From positions 35,143-99,142 of the forward strand of contig NZ_FRDI01000004.1 in NCBI RefSeq assembly GCF_900143255.1: a stretch of DNA of 64,000 bases, in the 5' to 3' direction. Below are positions 1-9,900 of this stretch, piece after piece. The notes beneath the pieces were generated by a model. The model saw nothing but the letters and a program-made list of their open reading frames with translations. It made no database searches and was not told the DNA's origin. Numbering within the stretch: the stretch's first letter is position 1; every line of letters begins with the position of its first letter. The translations under genes were made by a program, and so were the position numbers. This DNA comes from Desulfovibrio litoralis DSM 11393. GTDB taxonomy: Bacteria > Desulfobacterota > Desulfovibrionia > Desulfovibrionales > Desulfovibrionaceae.

Positions 1-2
1 GA

Positions 3-2432
3 GTAGAAGGTTTTAGTCTTAACCCCAAATCTTTTAACGAAAAAACCAAGCAAAAACCAACGTTGCGTATTTGGGAAGGCTATGATCTTCATTCTGAATT
101 AACAGCTTTAAGGCATGAATTTGATTCTGCAAAAAACGTAGATATTTTTTTGGAAACCTCAGGTTCGGTTACGCAATCAACAGTTTTGGAATCAACCGCC
201 GTTATTTTGCCTTATACTGAGTTACTTTTACCGACTTTACACACAGTCCCAAATAAAGATGTGAATATTTCCATGGGTTATCCTTTGGCTCATTCTTCTT
301 TGTTGCGTTTGATTGATTTAATTATGCGTTTGCGAGAAAATGTTAATATTAAAGAACAAATGTCGTCGCTTACAAGAGAAACGATTCAGGAAAATCCTGA
401 TAATTTAATGTATTACTGGAAAGATTTGCAAGAACTCTATCGCAACCCGCTTTTAAAAGCGTTAAATCACCCCGAGTTGGGTTCTTTTGCTTCGTTATTG
501 CAAAAACTTGAAACCAAGCTATTGGAAGGTGAGCCTTATATTTCCATAGATGTGTTGCTTAACAAGATTCAAAATGAGCGTTTTGATGAGGGGCGTTTTA
601 GTCCAGCAGAACGAGACGCGATATTTTTGTTGCATAAAATATGTCTTAAAAACTTTGCTCAAATAAGTACGGCAAAAGAATTAAGCTTGGCATTAGTCGA
701 ATTCGTTTTGTTTTTACAAGAACATGCAGAGAGCCGAGCAAAGTCTTTAGACCCTTTGCAAATGACCAATTTGTGGGAACATTTTTCTTTAGATGCCGAA
801 TGTTTGTATCGTCTTTTACAAAAAATTATTCCTGAGTTTGCTAATTCTGTATTGAGTGATAAAACCCTACCCATTTTTGCGTTATTTGCCTTATTGCGTA
901 ATATTTTGGAAGGGGAGCGAGTTCCTTTTGAAGGTGAGCCTTTAACCGGACTTCAAATTATTGGTTTTTTGGAAGCAAGGTTGTTAAATTTTAAAAAGCT
1001 TTTTATTCTTGATTTAACCGAAGACAAACTACCGGGAAACCCGCCTCAAGATCCTTTATTGCCCGAAGCGTTAAGAGCGGAACTTGGCTTATCTTCACGA
1101 GCTGAAAGAGAAGATATGTTGGCTCATCATTTTTGGCGTTTATATGCCGGGGCTGATGAGGTTGTTTTATTTACGCGTTCTGAACAAAGTGCCGGAGCTT
1201 TGCTTGATGAACGTAAACAGCGTTCTCGTTTTATCGAAGAGCTTATTTGGGAAGCGGAGCAGGAAAAAGGTCGCCTTTTGCAACCTGAACAGACTCAAGA
1301 GAACATTTTGGAAAAAAATGAATTAAAATATAAAGAAGATGACCCTTTAAGAATTATTTTATCCGACGTAAAGGGCATTAAACGCAATTTTATTTCCATT
1401 CCCAAAACCCAACCTTTTATTATAAAGATTTTAAAACAGCTTGAACAGGGCGGAGTTTCTGCAACTTTTTTAGATGCTTATTTGCGTTGTCCTTTTCGTT
1501 TTGCGTTAGAGCGTTTAGCAAAATTAAAAGAATTTGAAGGGGTTAACGAAGAAGATGATCCTAGAGAAGTCGGAAAATTATTACATCAAGTGTTGTGCGA
1601 TTTTTTTAAGCCTTATTTGAACAAGGTAATAGAAAAACAAGAATTAGACTTTAACGAGCTAAAAAGTATCTTTTTAAAACGTCTTAATGAATTGAAATCT
1701 GAAGTTCATTTACCTGCTGATTCATGGCTTATGTTGGAAGTTACAGGTATAGAGAGGTTAAGGCGTTTAATTGAAAACTTTCCGGAAACTACTCAAATAC
1801 TACACTTAGAACATAGCATTCACGGAGAACTCATCTTAAATCTTAAAGATAAACAACTGTTTTTAGAGCAGAGTTCTACCTTTTCAACTGTTTTAAAAAA
1901 CAAAACAACTTTGCATTGTAAATTATATGGCGTTATTGATAGAGTTGATCAAAGAGCGGGCGAAGTTTATATTTTAGATTATAAAACAGGTTCGACTCCA
2001 AAAATCAAAGAACAGTTTTGGAAAGATGAAGAACTTTGGGAAAGACTGGAAAAATGGAATAAGGAAATATATTTTGATAAAAATAAAAGCTGTGATTCAG
2101 AAGGGTTAGAACTTTTTAACCTTGTGTCTGATTCTGTTGAGTCTTTACAAATGCCACTTTATCTTTATATGCTTAATAAAACATCAAAAAGTCAATATGA
2201 ACATCTCAAAAATGCTTTTTGGGTTGAACTTTCCGAGTCATCAACAGAAAACGCTTTGTTTTCAGATAAAGTGAGTGATGAATTTTTAAGTGAGATTTTA
2301 GATATAAAACTTCCTGTTTTACTGGAGTTTATTTTAATTCATCTTTTATTTTCTCCTTTTTTCTATTCTCGTGAAAATCGTTCTTGTAAATATTGTGCTT
2401 TTATGTCATCATGCAAGCCTAACATTTTATAG
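3..2432 (+). CDS. AddB-like PD-(D/E)XK nuclease, 5'-truncated by the window edge
   Basis: The frame is open to the left edge, so the N-terminal part is missing; the TTG at 63 is an internal codon, since coding-like sequence continues upstream of it. The middle part resembles the inactivated helicase body of AddB/RecB-type double-strand-break repair proteins. The last third holds a PD-(D/E)XK nuclease: His in GKLLHQ (about nt 1571-1588), Asp in GVIDRVD, and Asp and Lys in LDYKTGS (about nt 1975-1995). One Cys in LRCPF (about nt 1485) and three near the C terminus (CKYC...SSC, nt 2384-2416) fit the four ligands of an AddB-type 4Fe-4S cluster. The family acts in the cytoplasm with an AddA/UvrD-type partner, which would lie upstream and is not seen. 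The nuclease assignment is firm; the exact subfamily is inferred. Confidence 0.85.
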   Translation, partial: VEGFSLNPKSFNEKTKQKPTLRIWEGYDLHSELTALRHEFDSAKNVDIFLETSGSVTQSTVLESTAVILPYTELLLPTLHTVPNKDVNISMGYPLAHSSLLRLIDLIMRLRENVNIKEQMSSLTRETIQENPDNLMYYWKDLQELYRNPLLKALNHPELGSFASLLQKLETKLLEGEPYISIDVLLNKIQNERFDEGRFSPAERDAIFLLHKICLKNFAQISTAKELSLALVEFVLFLQEHAESRAKSLDPLQMTNLWEHFSLDAECLYRLLQKIIPEFANSVLSDKTLPIFALFALLRNILEGERVPFEGEPLTGLQIIGFLEARLLNFKKLFILDLTEDKLPGNPPQDPLLPEALRAELGLSSRAEREDMLAHHFWRLYAGADEVVLFTRSEQSAGALLDERKQRSRFIEELIWEAEQEKGRLLQPEQTQENILEKNELKYKEDDPLRIILSDVKGIKRNFISIPKTQPFIIKILKQLEQGGVSATFLDAYLRCPFRFALERLAKLKEFEGVNEEDDPREVGKLLHQVLCDFFKPYLNKVIEKQELDFNELKSIFLKRLNELKSEVHLPADSWLMLEVTGIERLRRLIENFPETTQILHLEHSIHGELILNLKDKQLFLEQSSTFSTVLKNKTTLHCKLYGVIDRVDQRAGEVYILDYKTGSTPKIKEQFWKDEELWERLEKWNKEIYFDKNKSCDSEGLELFNLVSDSVESLQMPLYLYMLNKTSKSQYEHLKNAFWVELSESSTENALFSDKVSDEFLSEILDIKLPVLLEFILIHLLFSPFFYSRENRSCKYCAFMSSCKPNIL

Positions 2433-2483
2433 GCTTTATGTAATAATTCGTTGGTTTTATATAACCGACATAAGGAGAAATAA

Positions 2484-3590
2484 ATGTCTTTACCAAGTTT
2501 ACAACTCGGTGATAAAACTGCTAAATATGCAATTATTCAAGGTGGTATGGGGGTTGGAATTTCTTTGCACAACCTTGCGGCTGCTGTTGCGAATGAAGGC
2601 GGAATCGGCGTTATCGCTGCTGCAATGATTGGTATGCGTGAACCTGATGTTGCTCAAAATCCTTTAGAAGCCAACCTGCGTGCAATTAGAAAAGAAATTG
2701 CCAAAGCCAAAGAACTGAGTATTGGTAGCAACGGTTTGCTTGGCATGAATATAATGGTTGCTCTGACTAACTTTGCCGAAATGGTTAAGACGGCTGTATC
2801 TGAAAAAATTGATGTTATTTTTTCCGGTGCGGGAATGCCTCTTGAACTTCCTAAATATCTTTTTGAAGCTTGTGAAGAAAGAAAAGAAACCTTCAATACA
2901 AAACTTGTACCTATTGTTTCTTCTGCGAGAGCGGCTTCACTGCTTTGTCGTAAATGGTTGTCAAAATTTGATTATTTGCCTGATGCCTTTGTTGTTGAAG
3001 GTCCAAAAGCCGGTGGACACTTAGGTTTTAAGCTTGAGGAACTTGACAGCAAAGATCATGAGTTGGAAGAGCTTGTGCCACAGGTTGTCGAAGCTGTTAA
3101 AGCTTTTGAAGACAAAAAAGGTTGTGCTATTCCGGTGATTGCTGCCGGTGGAATTTATACCGGTGCTGATATTAAAAAGTTTTTAGATTTAGGAGCATCA
3201 GGAGTGCAAATGGGAACTCGTTTCGTTGCTACTCATGAATGTGATGCCGATATTAGATTTAAAGAGGCCTTTATTAACGCCAAAGCGGAAGATTTAACAA
3301 TTATTAAAAGCCCTGTGGGTATGCCGGGTCGAGCTATTCGCAACTCTTTTATTGAAGCTGTTGAAAAAGGGCAAGTAAAGTTTAAATGTATTTTTCAGTG
3401 TGTTACTACCTGTGATCCTAAAAACTCTCCTTATTGCATTGCCTCTGCGTTGCTTAACGCTATGAAGGGAAATCTTGATAAGGGTTTTGCTTTTAGTGGG
3501 GTAAATGCATATAGAGTTGATACGCTGTTATCCGTTAAGGAGTTAATTGCTTCTTTACAAGCAGAATATGATGCGGCTGTAAAGGCTTAA
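2484..3590 (+). CDS. NAD(P)H-dependent flavin oxidoreductase, YrpB/nitronate monooxygenase family
   Basis: A 368-residue FMN-dependent TIM barrel. The N terminus carries QGGMGVGIS, followed by the family phosphate-binding motifs EGPKAGGHLG (about residue 173), AAGGIYTGADI (about 220) and GASGVQMGTRF (about 237). Relatives oxidise alkyl nitronates or, in the FabK branch, reduce enoyl-ACP; the substrate here cannot be told from sequence. A good ribosome site (AAGGAG, nt 2472-2477) supports the ATG at 2484. It sits 51 bp after the nuclease gene and is followed by a strong terminator at 3641. Family assignment secure, substrate unknown. Confidence 0.87.
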   Translation: MSLPSLQLGDKTAKYAIIQGGMGVGISLHNLAAAVANEGGIGVIAAAMIGMREPDVAQNPLEANLRAIRKEIAKAKELSIGSNGLLGMNIMVALTNFAEMVKTAVSEKIDVIFSGAGMPLELPKYLFEACEERKETFNTKLVPIVSSARAASLLCRKWLSKFDYLPDAFVVEGPKAGGHLGFKLEELDSKDHELEELVPQVVEAVKAFEDKKGCAIPVIAAGGIYTGADIKKFLDLGASGVQMGTRFVATHECDADIRFKEAFINAKAEDLTIIKSPVGMPGRAIRNSFIEAVEKGQVKFKCIFQCVTTCDPKNSPYCIASALLNAMKGNLDKGFAFSGVNAYRVDTLLSVKELIASLQAEYDAAVKA

Positions 3591-3640
3591 AGTATCTTCT
3601 TTAGAGCTTTATTTGTAGATTTTGTTATCATAGTTAATAG

Positions 3641-3674
3641 ATCCGACAGTTTTGAAAGCTGTCGGATTTTTTGT
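3641..3674 (+). terminator. Intrinsic terminator after the flavin oxidoreductase gene
   Basis: A perfect 9-bp stem, ATCCGACAG / CTGTCGGAT (3641-3649 with 3659-3667), around a 9-nt loop is followed directly by a T run. It lies 50 bp past the stop codon at 3590. Confidence 0.85.
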
Positions 3675-3697
3675 ATTTATAACCTTTAACTAATATA

Positions 3698-3880
3698 AGA
3701 CCATTGCAAAACTCCGTTTTGCGTGCTTTTATCATCGTTTTATGCTCTGTATGAACATAGCATAAAACGTCTTAAGTCACACAAACCACTAATTTTACAG
3801 GAAAATTTAATTTTCCTTATTCGTGGTTTGTGGAGTGTCTTTCTGACGAAAGCCACTTTGAGCCTATTGTGCAATAGTCT
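3698..3880. mobile_element. MITE-like inverted-repeat element, copy 1
   Basis: A 183-bp non-coding element. It starts AGACCATTGCAAAAC and ends TATTGTGCAATAGTCT, so its ends are imperfect inverted repeats of about 15 bp. Inside are short hairpins (AAAAC-TCC-GTTTT; GTTTTATGCT / AGCATAAAAC). A near full-length relative lies at 50204-50385 and a shortened one at 28408-28524. No transposase is encoded, so if mobile it would depend on an enzyme elsewhere. The ends resemble those of some IS5-type insertion sequences, but that is only an impression. Target-site duplication is not clear: AATATA appears on both sides, offset by one base. It lies 163 bp upstream of the hybrid kinase gene. Confidence 0.7.
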
Positions 3881-4043
3881 CAATATATTATATTTATTAT
3901 AAAAAACTTGTGTTTTTAAAGTTTTTTTTGTATTTTTATTTTGTTCCTTTTGATTCACCTTTGATAAAATAAGATTACACCTGTGTGCGCTGAGTTGTTC
4001 TCCTTTTGCTATAATACTGCTTTTTGCTCCGGAGTTTAAAAAG

Positions 4044-7000
4044 ATGAATACAGTTGGTTTTAAGTCTGTTTCTAAGAATCATAATAAAGCGGTTTTAAAA
4101 TTTATTTTTTGGTTAATCTTACTCTGGACTTTTTTGGTGCTGTTGTCTTTATGGTCAAGCCTCTCTCGGGCGGAACGGCAAAGCGAAGAAGATGCCAGAA
4201 TTCAAGCTCGTACCATATTTGAAAAAGATTCCTCTTTAATCACCTGGAATGTCGCCGTAGGTGGAATATATGCCCCTATTGGCGAGGAAATACGCCCTAA
4301 TCCTTATCTTGCTCCTTATGGTCGCGAAGTAGAAACACCAACCGGGGAAATATTGACTAAAATCAATGCTTCTTTAATGGTGCGTCTTATTTATGAAATG
4401 AGTGCTTTAGAGTCTGGCGTTGTGGCAAGATTGGCGAGCAATAATCCTTTGCGTCCGCTTAATATGTCTGATGAGTGGGAGTTTGAGGCTCTTAATTTAT
4501 TGGAAAAAAAACAGGTTAATGAAATTTCGTCAATAGAAACTATTAATAATAGCCCCTATATGCGACTTATTCGCCCTTTGATTTTAGATAAAAACTGTTT
4601 AACCTGTCATACTCAACCTCAAAATACCTTGGGTGCAATTCATGGTGGTATAAGTGTTTTGGTTCCTATGGAACCTTTTACTCAAATTGCACAAGAAACT
4701 TATTTTCAGATGATATTAAGCCACTTAGCTTTATGGCTTATTGTTGTTATTTTAATTTTTTGGGGCGGGAATTATCTCAACACAAATATGAATGCCAAAG
4801 AAAAGGCGGAACAAGACCTTAAAAACTTGGCTTGTGAACTTGAAGATAGGGTAAAAGAGCGCACCAAAGAATTGGCGTTAAAACAAAGCCAACTTGTAGC
4901 TTTTATGAATAATTCAGATGCAGGTATTTTCTTAAAAAACAAGGTGGGAGAATATGTTTTATGTAACGCATATTACGCCGCCTTACTCGGGAGAACCACT
5001 AAAGAAATCAAAGCTTGCGTAGATACAATGCTTATGCCGTCTGAGTTATCAAATAAAATCAAGACTGCTGAAAATGCCGCTTGTAAAGATTTGACCGCTG
5101 TTGAAATTTCCGGACACTTTGATCTAAATGATAAAAGCGAAATCTTTGTTGCTCATATTTTTCCTATAATTAACGAAAAAGGTTTAATTGATGGAGTCGG
5201 CGGTATTATTATGAATGATACCGAGAGGATAGCCAGTGAAGAGGTGTTAAAAAATGCCAAAGCCGTCGCTGAATCTGCCAGTCGTTCAAAGAGTGATTTT
5301 TTGGCAAATATGAGCCATGAAATTCGTACTCCTTTAAACGGAGTTATCGGTATGGCTGATTTATTGTTGCAAACAAAGCTCAACCAAGAACAAGCATCAA
5401 TGGCGGCGACTATTAAAAATAGTGGCGATAGTTTACTTGTTGTTTTAAACGATATTTTAGATTTTTCTAAGATAGAAGCCGGTAAAATGTCTATAGACTC
5501 AGAACCGTTTAGTCTTAGAGATATGATATTTGGTGCAGTAAAAGCGATTGCACCGATTGCTTATAAAAAGAATTTAGAATTAATTGTAGATATAAATTCC
5601 AATATTCCCGATCATTTAGACGGAGATAGCAACAGAATTAGACAGGTTGTAACAAATTTTTTAAGTAACGCCATTAAATTTACCGATAGCGGTGAGGTTA
5701 GTTTAAGCGTTGAGTTGGTTAATTTACAGGCAAACAAAGTTTCTTTGAAAATTAAAGTTCAAGATACCGGAATAGGCATTCCGTTTGAAAAACAAAAAAA
5801 TATTTTTGATTCTTTTGAACAGGGAGACTCTTCGACGACTCGCAAATATGGCGGAACTGGGCTTGGTTTAACGATCTCTCATCGCTTAACAGTATTGATG
5901 GGCGGTGAAATTTCTTTAGAGAGTGAACAGGGCAAGGGTAGTACCTTTTCTGTCAGTTTGGAGTTGCCGTTTTTAGTTGATTCTTCCCTTTCAAAAATTG
6001 GTATGTCGACGGTACAGTTTAAAGGTTTAAAAGCCTTGATCGTTGATGATAACGCCACAAACAGAAGAATTTACTCTGAATATCTTTCTTCGTGGAATTT
6101 TAGCGTCCAAGATAGCGTAAGCGTCGATGATGCCATGCATCATTTAAAGCTTGGGCTTAATTCTCATAGAGCTTTTGATATTGTTTTATTAGATGTACAT
6201 ATGCCGGATAAAGACGGTTTTTATATGTTGGAACTGATGCGTTCTAACCCTGATTTTCAAGATGTACCCGTGATTTTATTATCCTCTGCCAATGTCTTTC
6301 TTGATAGTGATGAGTTAAAGAGCTATGATGTATTGTTGTCTAAACCTATTCGTCCGGAAGAATTAATGTTGGCTATGGGCAAGGCACTTGGGCTTTGTAG
6401 CAATGAACTTTGTATTGACAGTAACGCCAGCTATATCGACAAAGATGTAACGGCACGTATTCAATTAAATATTCTTTTAGCAGAAGATATGGAGATGAAC
6501 CAACTTGTTATCTCAAAAATGCTTTCTACGTTAGGACATAATTATACAATTGTTGAAAATGGACAAAAGGTTTTGGAGGCGTTAGAGAAAGCTACTTATG
6601 ATCTTGTTATGATGGATATTCAAATGCCGATCATGGACGGAATTAGAGCTACTCAGCTTATTCGAGAAAAAGAAAAAAACAATAACTCAGGTCAATATAC
6701 TCCAATTATTGCGTTAACAGCAAATGCTTTAAAAGGAGATCGTGAAAAATATCTTGCAATAGGTATGGATAATTATGTTTCTAAACCTATTCAGCTTGAA
6801 GCCCTTTCTAAATCTTTAAATGATATTATGGCACGTTTTATAAGTGCAAAACTGAATAATTATACTGTTAACAGTGGCGTTGTAAGTATTATTGGAACAA
6901 CAAATAGCGAGCCTCTAAATTCACAAAACTCTGATTTTTTAGATAACAAAATTGATTCTGGAAATGTTGCCGCCCTTGCTGATTTAAAAGAAAATCAAAA

Positions 7001-7391
7001 AGAAGAACATAAAAGAGAAAATATACCAATAGAAGGTATAAGTGATAGTATAGATAAAGCAGTTGTTTCCAATGCCTTTGGTGGAAATAATGAATTGATT
7101 GCCGCAACAATGGACGTTTACTTTAGAGATGCACCCATTCAGCTTAATGGTATTTTAGAGGCAATTAATGAAGGTAATAACGAATTGTTAGTTTCTTCGG
7201 CTCACTCTCTTAAAGGAATTTCAAGTTATTATAGTCGTGGAGCGGTTTATCAGACTTGTTTGAAAATAGAAAAATATGGAAGAGACAAAATGTTGCCTGA
7301 TGCAAAAGAAGAACTTACCAGCGAATATTATTATTTATCTAAAAATATGGAGGCTCTTATCCTGAGTATGAAAAACTTTTTTAAGGAATAG
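4044..7391 (+). CDS. Hybrid sensor histidine kinase with c-type heme sensor, two receivers and HPt
   Basis: An 1115-residue BarA-type phosphorelay kinase. Domains in order: membrane segment about 19-40; periplasmic DUF3365/Tll0287-like sensor with a c-type heme motif CLTCH (Cys185, Cys188, His189); second membrane segment about 224-244; coiled linker; PAS about 280-400; HisKA with SHEIRTPLNG (His425); HATPase_c (DTGIGIP, GGTGLGLTI) to about 645; receiver 1 (Asp717); receiver 2 (Asp858); C-terminal HPt (AHSLKG, His1054). The heme suggests redox or gas sensing in the periplasm, with phosphate passing His-Asp-His to an outside regulator. The REC/HD-GYP gene 200 bp downstream is a candidate output. 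Start ATG at 4044 follows a GGAG at about 4030. Confidence 0.93.
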   Translation: MNTVGFKSVSKNHNKAVLKFIFWLILLWTFLVLLSLWSSLSRAERQSEEDARIQARTIFEKDSSLITWNVAVGGIYAPIGEEIRPNPYLAPYGREVETPTGEILTKINASLMVRLIYEMSALESGVVARLASNNPLRPLNMSDEWEFEALNLLEKKQVNEISSIETINNSPYMRLIRPLILDKNCLTCHTQPQNTLGAIHGGISVLVPMEPFTQIAQETYFQMILSHLALWLIVVILIFWGGNYLNTNMNAKEKAEQDLKNLACELEDRVKERTKELALKQSQLVAFMNNSDAGIFLKNKVGEYVLCNAYYAALLGRTTKEIKACVDTMLMPSELSNKIKTAENAACKDLTAVEISGHFDLNDKSEIFVAHIFPIINEKGLIDGVGGIIMNDTERIASEEVLKNAKAVAESASRSKSDFLANMSHEIRTPLNGVIGMADLLLQTKLNQEQASMAATIKNSGDSLLVVLNDILDFSKIEAGKMSIDSEPFSLRDMIFGAVKAIAPIAYKKNLELIVDINSNIPDHLDGDSNRIRQVVTNFLSNAIKFTDSGEVSLSVELVNLQANKVSLKIKVQDTGIGIPFEKQKNIFDSFEQGDSSTTRKYGGTGLGLTISHRLTVLMGGEISLESEQGKGSTFSVSLELPFLVDSSLSKIGMSTVQFKGLKALIVDDNATNRRIYSEYLSSWNFSVQDSVSVDDAMHHLKLGLNSHRAFDIVLLDVHMPDKDGFYMLELMRSNPDFQDVPVILLSSANVFLDSDELKSYDVLLSKPIRPEELMLAMGKALGLCSNELCIDSNASYIDKDVTARIQLNILLAEDMEMNQLVISKMLSTLGHNYTIVENGQKVLEALEKATYDLVMMDIQMPIMDGIRATQLIREKEKNNNSGQYTPIIALTANALKGDREKYLAIGMDNYVSKPIQLEALSKSLNDIMARFISAKLNNYTVNSGVVSIIGTTNSEPLNSQNSDFLDNKIDSGNVAALADLKENQKEEHKRENIPIEGISDSIDKAVVSNAFGGNNELIAATMDVYFRDAPIQLNGILEAINEGNNELLVSSAHSLKGISSYYSRGAVYQTCLKIEKYGRDKMLPDAKEELTSEYYYLSKNMEALILSMKNFFKE

Positions 7392-7593
7392 TCTAGTCAG
7401 CCCTTTTTTATAATCAATAAAAGAAGCTGATTTTCATATAAAACGTTTATTATTTGTTTTTAAGTTTTTTTAAAATATAACCTGATTTTGCCAAATATGA
7501 TAAATATTCTTTTTTTATTTAGATTTTTTTTATTTTTTAAAAAAATATTGTTTCATATATCTTCATCAATACTACAACCAGCGTGAGCATATT

Positions 7594-8667
7594 ATGCATA
7601 TTTTAATAGCAGAAGATCAGCTTATTTCTCGCATGATTCTTTCAGATCATCTCCGTAAATGGGGGCATCAGGTTACTGATGTCTCTAATGGTAAAGAGGC
7701 GTTAGAAGTTTTATTCAACTGTGGTTCTGAAATTGATATGATTATAACTGATTGGGAGATGCCGATTATGGACGGTATTTCTCTGGCGAAAGTAGTTAGA
7801 GAAATTAGTGCAACTTCTCATTATATATATATTATTTTGTTAACAGGTCGCAATGAATTTACTGATATTGTTGCGGGTTTTAGCGAGGGTGGGGTTGATG
7901 ATTATATTGTTAAGCCTTTTGAAGTTTTAGAGCTTAAATTGCGTATTCAGGGTGCCATTAGGTTGATTAAATCTGAACGTGCATTAAGAGAATCTAATGA
8001 TAACCTTGAACGTTTAGTCAGAAAACAAACTCAAGATATTAGAGAAACCCAAGAAGAGATAATAAGCAGGCTTTTTAATGCTTTAGAATCAAGAGATCAA
8101 GAAACAGCCCAACACGTTATGCGTATTGCCGCAATGAGTTCTTTTATGGGAGGTCTGTTAGGTTGGGCACCGTCTCGCCTTGATGCAATTCGTGCGGCTG
8201 CTCCTTTACATGATATTGGAAAAATAGGTATAGCCGACTCAGTTTTATTAAAGCCTGATGCTCTTACTGCTGAAGAGTTTGAATTAATTAAAGGACATAC
8301 GCAAATAGGCGCGAAGATTTTATCGGGGTCTCATAATCCTATAATTCAAATGGGCGAGGTAATTGCACATTCACATCATGAGAACTGGGACGGAACGGGC
8401 TATCCTAAGGGTTTAAAAGAAAACGAAATTCCGATCGTTGCTCAAGTCGTTTCTATCGTTGACGTTTATGATGCTCTTTCTTCAGATAGGGTTTATCGCA
8501 AAGGTATGCCTTTTGACAAAGTAATGGCAATTATCAGTGATAGTGTTGGTAAAAAGTTTTCCCCTGGGATTGGCGAGTTGTTCATAAAAAACATAAAAGA
8601 TATTCAAGAACACTGTGAAACCGTTAATTACTCTATCGCAAAAAGAGAAGAGAATAGCCCGGATTAA
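7594..8667 (+). CDS. Response regulator with HD-GYP output domain (c-di-GMP phosphodiesterase)
   Basis: A 357-residue protein: receiver domain at 1-125 (acidic pocket with Asp8, phospho-acceptor Asp53 in TDWEMPIMDG, Lys in YIVKPF), a short coiled linker, then HD-GYP from about 155 to 345. The metal-binding His206-Asp207 is in LHDIGKIGI, and the signature HHENWDGTGYPKG is intact, so hydrolysis of cyclic di-GMP is expected. It follows the hybrid kinase on the same strand after 200 bp of AT-rich DNA and is its likely partner by position (inference). No strong Shine-Dalgarno precedes the ATG, but the receiver starts at once (MHILIAEDQ), which fixes the start. It converges with the next gene with only 3 bp between stops. 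Confidence 0.93.
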   Translation: MHILIAEDQLISRMILSDHLRKWGHQVTDVSNGKEALEVLFNCGSEIDMIITDWEMPIMDGISLAKVVREISATSHYIYIILLTGRNEFTDIVAGFSEGGVDDYIVKPFEVLELKLRIQGAIRLIKSERALRESNDNLERLVRKQTQDIRETQEEIISRLFNALESRDQETAQHVMRIAAMSSFMGGLLGWAPSRLDAIRAAAPLHDIGKIGIADSVLLKPDALTAEEFELIKGHTQIGAKILSGSHNPIIQMGEVIAHSHHENWDGTGYPKGLKENEIPIVAQVVSIVDVYDALSSDRVYRKGMPFDKVMAIISDSVGKKFSPGIGELFIKNIKDIQEHCETVNYSIAKREENSPD

Positions 8668-8670
8668 CCG

Positions 8671-9900
8671 TTATTTTTTAGTTTTTGAACTGAGTTTTTT
8701 TATTTTATTTTTTGAGCTTTTTATTAAACTTACGCTTGAGGCTTTAATTAAATTAAAGTTTTTTTGAGCGTGAGTTTTTGTAATTTGTAAAAGCTGTGTT
8801 GGTTTTTGGCTTAATTTGTTTAAAAGTGATTTTTTCTTTGAGGCGTCGTTTGAAGATTCATTATTTTGAAACTCTTTTTGATTGTTATCTATTGGTATTT
8901 CTTTATCTTGAGCTTGTTTATTGTTTTTAAATATGTTGTCTTTGATTTTTTTTATAATGGTTTGAACTGTTTCGTTGCTCAACTCTTTTAGCCAAGAACC
9001 TGATTCTTTAAAGACAGCCCCCCTTGAGGGAAGTTCCTCAAGATTAAGGTGTTGTTTATATAAATTTCTTGTAATTAAACCAACTCTGATTAATAAAAAA
9101 CTGTTGGCAGCTCCTTCGATACAAGAGCCGGTTAATTTTTTTAAAGCATTTCCCACAAACGGAACTTGAGAGGCCCCTAACGCCGGTGAAATTGCCCGCC
9201 CGAGTTCTAATAAACTTCCGCTTATTTCGGCACCAAGATCAAGCTCTTCAAATGAAAAAGCCAAAAAAGTAGAATAAGCGACATTGCGGTAAAGGTTAAA
9301 AAGCTCCAAAGGGTGAAGTTTATGATTATAAATCTTTGCAGTTAGCCAAACCGTTCGGCATAAAGCAAAAAATACAATAACCGAATCAAGCTTGCCGTTT
9401 TGTGAGAGGGCTGTTCCGACAAAAACTTTTTTTGACATGGACATAATTTCTTTTTTTGCTTCTTTGTCCAGTTGTTCATAACACAAGCTTAAAGGCACTT
9501 TTTGTTTGTTTATGATTATAAATTCGTCTTGTGTTGTTTGAGCTATTAGCGATTGCTCCGGGGCTGATTCGTTAATTTTTACTGATTGTAAAAAAAATTT
9601 GTTTTTTAAAATGGGGTTTGTGTTTAAACCAAGGTTAAGAGCGTTGCGAATTGTTTCTTTTTCTTGGGCATTATAGTTTGATTTTAAAATTATTTTTTTA
9701 TTCGAAAAGACAAGAGGATATAAAAGATAGATAAAGCCCAACCCCACTAAACTCAGCAGACCCAAAAACACAAAACGCCCAGAACCGTTAAACGCCAATT
9801 CCGAGAGTTCAGACAAGTCTTTTATTATAGAAAATAAAAAAAGAACTAAAAGAATAATAATTAGGTAACTCGCCAGATTAAAAATTTTTTTTATATTCAC
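8671..9900 (-). CDS. DUF697 family membrane protein with lysine-rich tail
   Basis: A 409-residue protein with two N-terminal membrane segments (about residues 10-30 and 42-64). A central domain, from about 150 to 275, resembles DUF697/YcjF: it is rich in Gly, Ala and Leu and includes LYRNVAYSTFLAF and ISPALGASQVPFVGNALKK. The last 100 residues are a low-complexity tail full of Lys, Asn, Gln and Ser, presumably cytoplasmic and possibly nucleic-acid or membrane binding. DUF697 proteins are of unknown function and often lie near GTPases or cell-envelope genes. Here it is divergent from the mraZ cluster, with the 321-bp control region between them. Family call moderate, function unknown. Confidence 0.65.
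   Translation of the reverse strand: MNIKKIFNLASYLIIILLVLFLFSIIKDLSELSELAFNGSGRFVFLGLLSLVGLGFIYLLYPLVFSNKKIILKSNYNAQEKETIRNALNLGLNTNPILKNKFFLQSVKINESAPEQSLIAQTTQDEFIIINKQKVPLSLCYEQLDKEAKKEIMSMSKKVFVGTALSQNGKLDSVIVFFALCRTVWLTAKIYNHKLHPLELFNLYRNVAYSTFLAFSFEELDLGAEISGSLLELGRAISPALGASQVPFVGNALKKLTGSCIEGAANSFLLIRVGLITRNLYKQHLNLEELPSRGAVFKESGSWLKELSNETVQTIIKKIKDNIFKNNKQAQDKEIPIDNNQKEFQNNESSNDASKKKSLLNKLSQKPTQLLQITKTHAQKNFNLIKASSVSLIKSSKNKIKKLSSKTKK

Noticed and set aside
8975..9169. 64-codon plus-strand frame opposite the DUF697 gene
   Set aside because: Shadow of the minus-strand gene; no ribosome site and no family.
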